NCBI GenBank assembly: GCA_965140355.1
Contig: OZ223192.1
Span: 248,001-312,000 of the forward strand
DNA: 64,000 bases
Origin: Acetobacterium sp965140355
Lineage (GTDB): Bacteria > Bacillota > Clostridia > Eubacteriales > Eubacteriaceae
Direction: 5' to 3'
Shown: one piece after another, positions 63,625 to 64,000 of the stretch
Position numbering within the stretch: the stretch's first letter is position 1
Layout: every line of letters starts with the position of its first letter
The notes under the pieces: generated by a model
Seen by the model: the letters and a program-made list of their open reading frames with translations, nothing else
Database searches by the model: none
What the model was told of the DNA's origin: nothing
Translations under genes and position numbers: made by a program

Positions 63625-64000
63625 ATGATTGAGATCAATGATGTTACTTTTAAATACTCAAATACTAAAGGGATTTTTAATTTGAATTTAAAAATTGAAA
63701 AAGGTGAGGTATTTGGTTATGTAGGCCCAAATGAGTCAGGAAAAACGACCACCATTCGAATGCTCATGGGATTTATTCGAGCTGGCAAAGGAAGTGCAAA
63801 AATTGACGGATTAAACTGTTTTTTTAAAGCAGCGGCAATCCAGCGATATCTGGGTTATGTGCCGGAAGATATCGTTCTTTTTGAAAATATGCGCGTAAAA
63901 GAATATCTCAATTTTGTTAATCAAATGCGTGGGTCTTATAGTAGCCAGGATACGCGCTTGCGAGATGAATTAATTGAACGATTTGAAGTTGAAACGCGAG
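63625..64000 (+). CDS. ABC transporter ATP-binding protein, 3' end outside the window
   Basis: The first 125 codons of an ABC ATPase with AAGGAG before its ATG at 63625. Walker A reads GPNESGKTT (Glu-Ser in place of the usual Gly-Ala) and the Q-loop region GYVPEDIVLFENMRVKEYL is of the ABC-2 exporter type (CcmA/BcrA-like). The signature and Walker B lie beyond the edge. Confidence 0.85.
   Translation, partial: MIEINDVTFKYSNTKGIFNLNLKIEKGEVFGYVGPNESGKTTTIRMLMGFIRAGKGSAKIDGLNCFFKAAAIQRYLGYVPEDIVLFENMRVKEYLNFVNQMRGSYSSQDTRLRDELIERFEVETR

Overview
The window reads as a low-GC Firmicutes chromosome, most likely an acetogen of the Eubacteriaceae (Acetobacterium-like). The reasons are strong AGGAGG-type ribosome binding sites, frequent TTG and GTG starts, and a corrinoid protein with two uroporphyrinogen-decarboxylase-type methyltransferases of the kind used for methyl-group capture. 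Organism assignment is inference; no rRNA gene is present.

Left part (1 to about 21.3 kb) is accessory DNA. It opens with the tail end and lysis cassette of a prophage: fibre-like genes, an XkdX-like peptide, an r1t-type holin and an endolysin with three ChW-like repeats and an M15 peptidase domain. A broken DNA adenine methylase follows. Next come a Panacea-domain antitoxin with an overlapping coiled-coil membrane partner, a dead IS5-type element, and a large NACHT NTPase ending in about 27 pentapeptide repeats. A 3' tRNA fragment at 11.25-11.30 kb and two near-identical 0.62-kb direct repeats (11.29 and 19.45 kb) bracket an 8.2-kb island. The island holds nested transposon wreckage and a compact five-gene cassette: radical SAM enzyme, small membrane protein, caspase-like protease, unknown protein and P-loop kinase-like protein. 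This cassette is the best candidate here for an undescribed conflict or defence system.

Middle part (21.3 to 43.1 kb) is metabolic. A PadR regulator diverges from an old-yellow-enzyme/dienoyl-CoA-reductase-type flavoprotein. Two paralogous TetR regulators each diverge from their target: the first from an MFS transporter, the second from a corrinoid protein, methyltransferase and MFS transporter set. The second set and a separate methyltransferase at 41.9 kb share one promoter architecture (TTGACA, 17 bp, TACAAT, 10 bp, AACCGGTT), which suggests one small regulon. Between them lie a MerR-TipAS regulator, two alpha/beta hydrolases, an OsmC/MarR divergent pair, an SGNH hydrolase, a DUF5131 protein, a PAS-BTAD regulator and a large chemoreceptor.

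Right part (43.1 to 64 kb) is mixed housekeeping and regulatory. It has an ADP-ribosylglycohydrolase fused to a GNAT acetyltransferase, an ABC-F protein behind a possible attenuator, a thymidylate-synthase-like protein, a PadR-controlled membrane protein, an ABC exporter under a TetR regulator, a Crp/Fnr regulator beside a membrane polyferredoxin, an MBL-fold hydrolase, a 2-hydroxyacid dehydrogenase, a PAS-GGDEF protein, a secreted CHAP amidase, rsmA and the start of an ABC transporter. Strong hairpin terminators separate many of these units.
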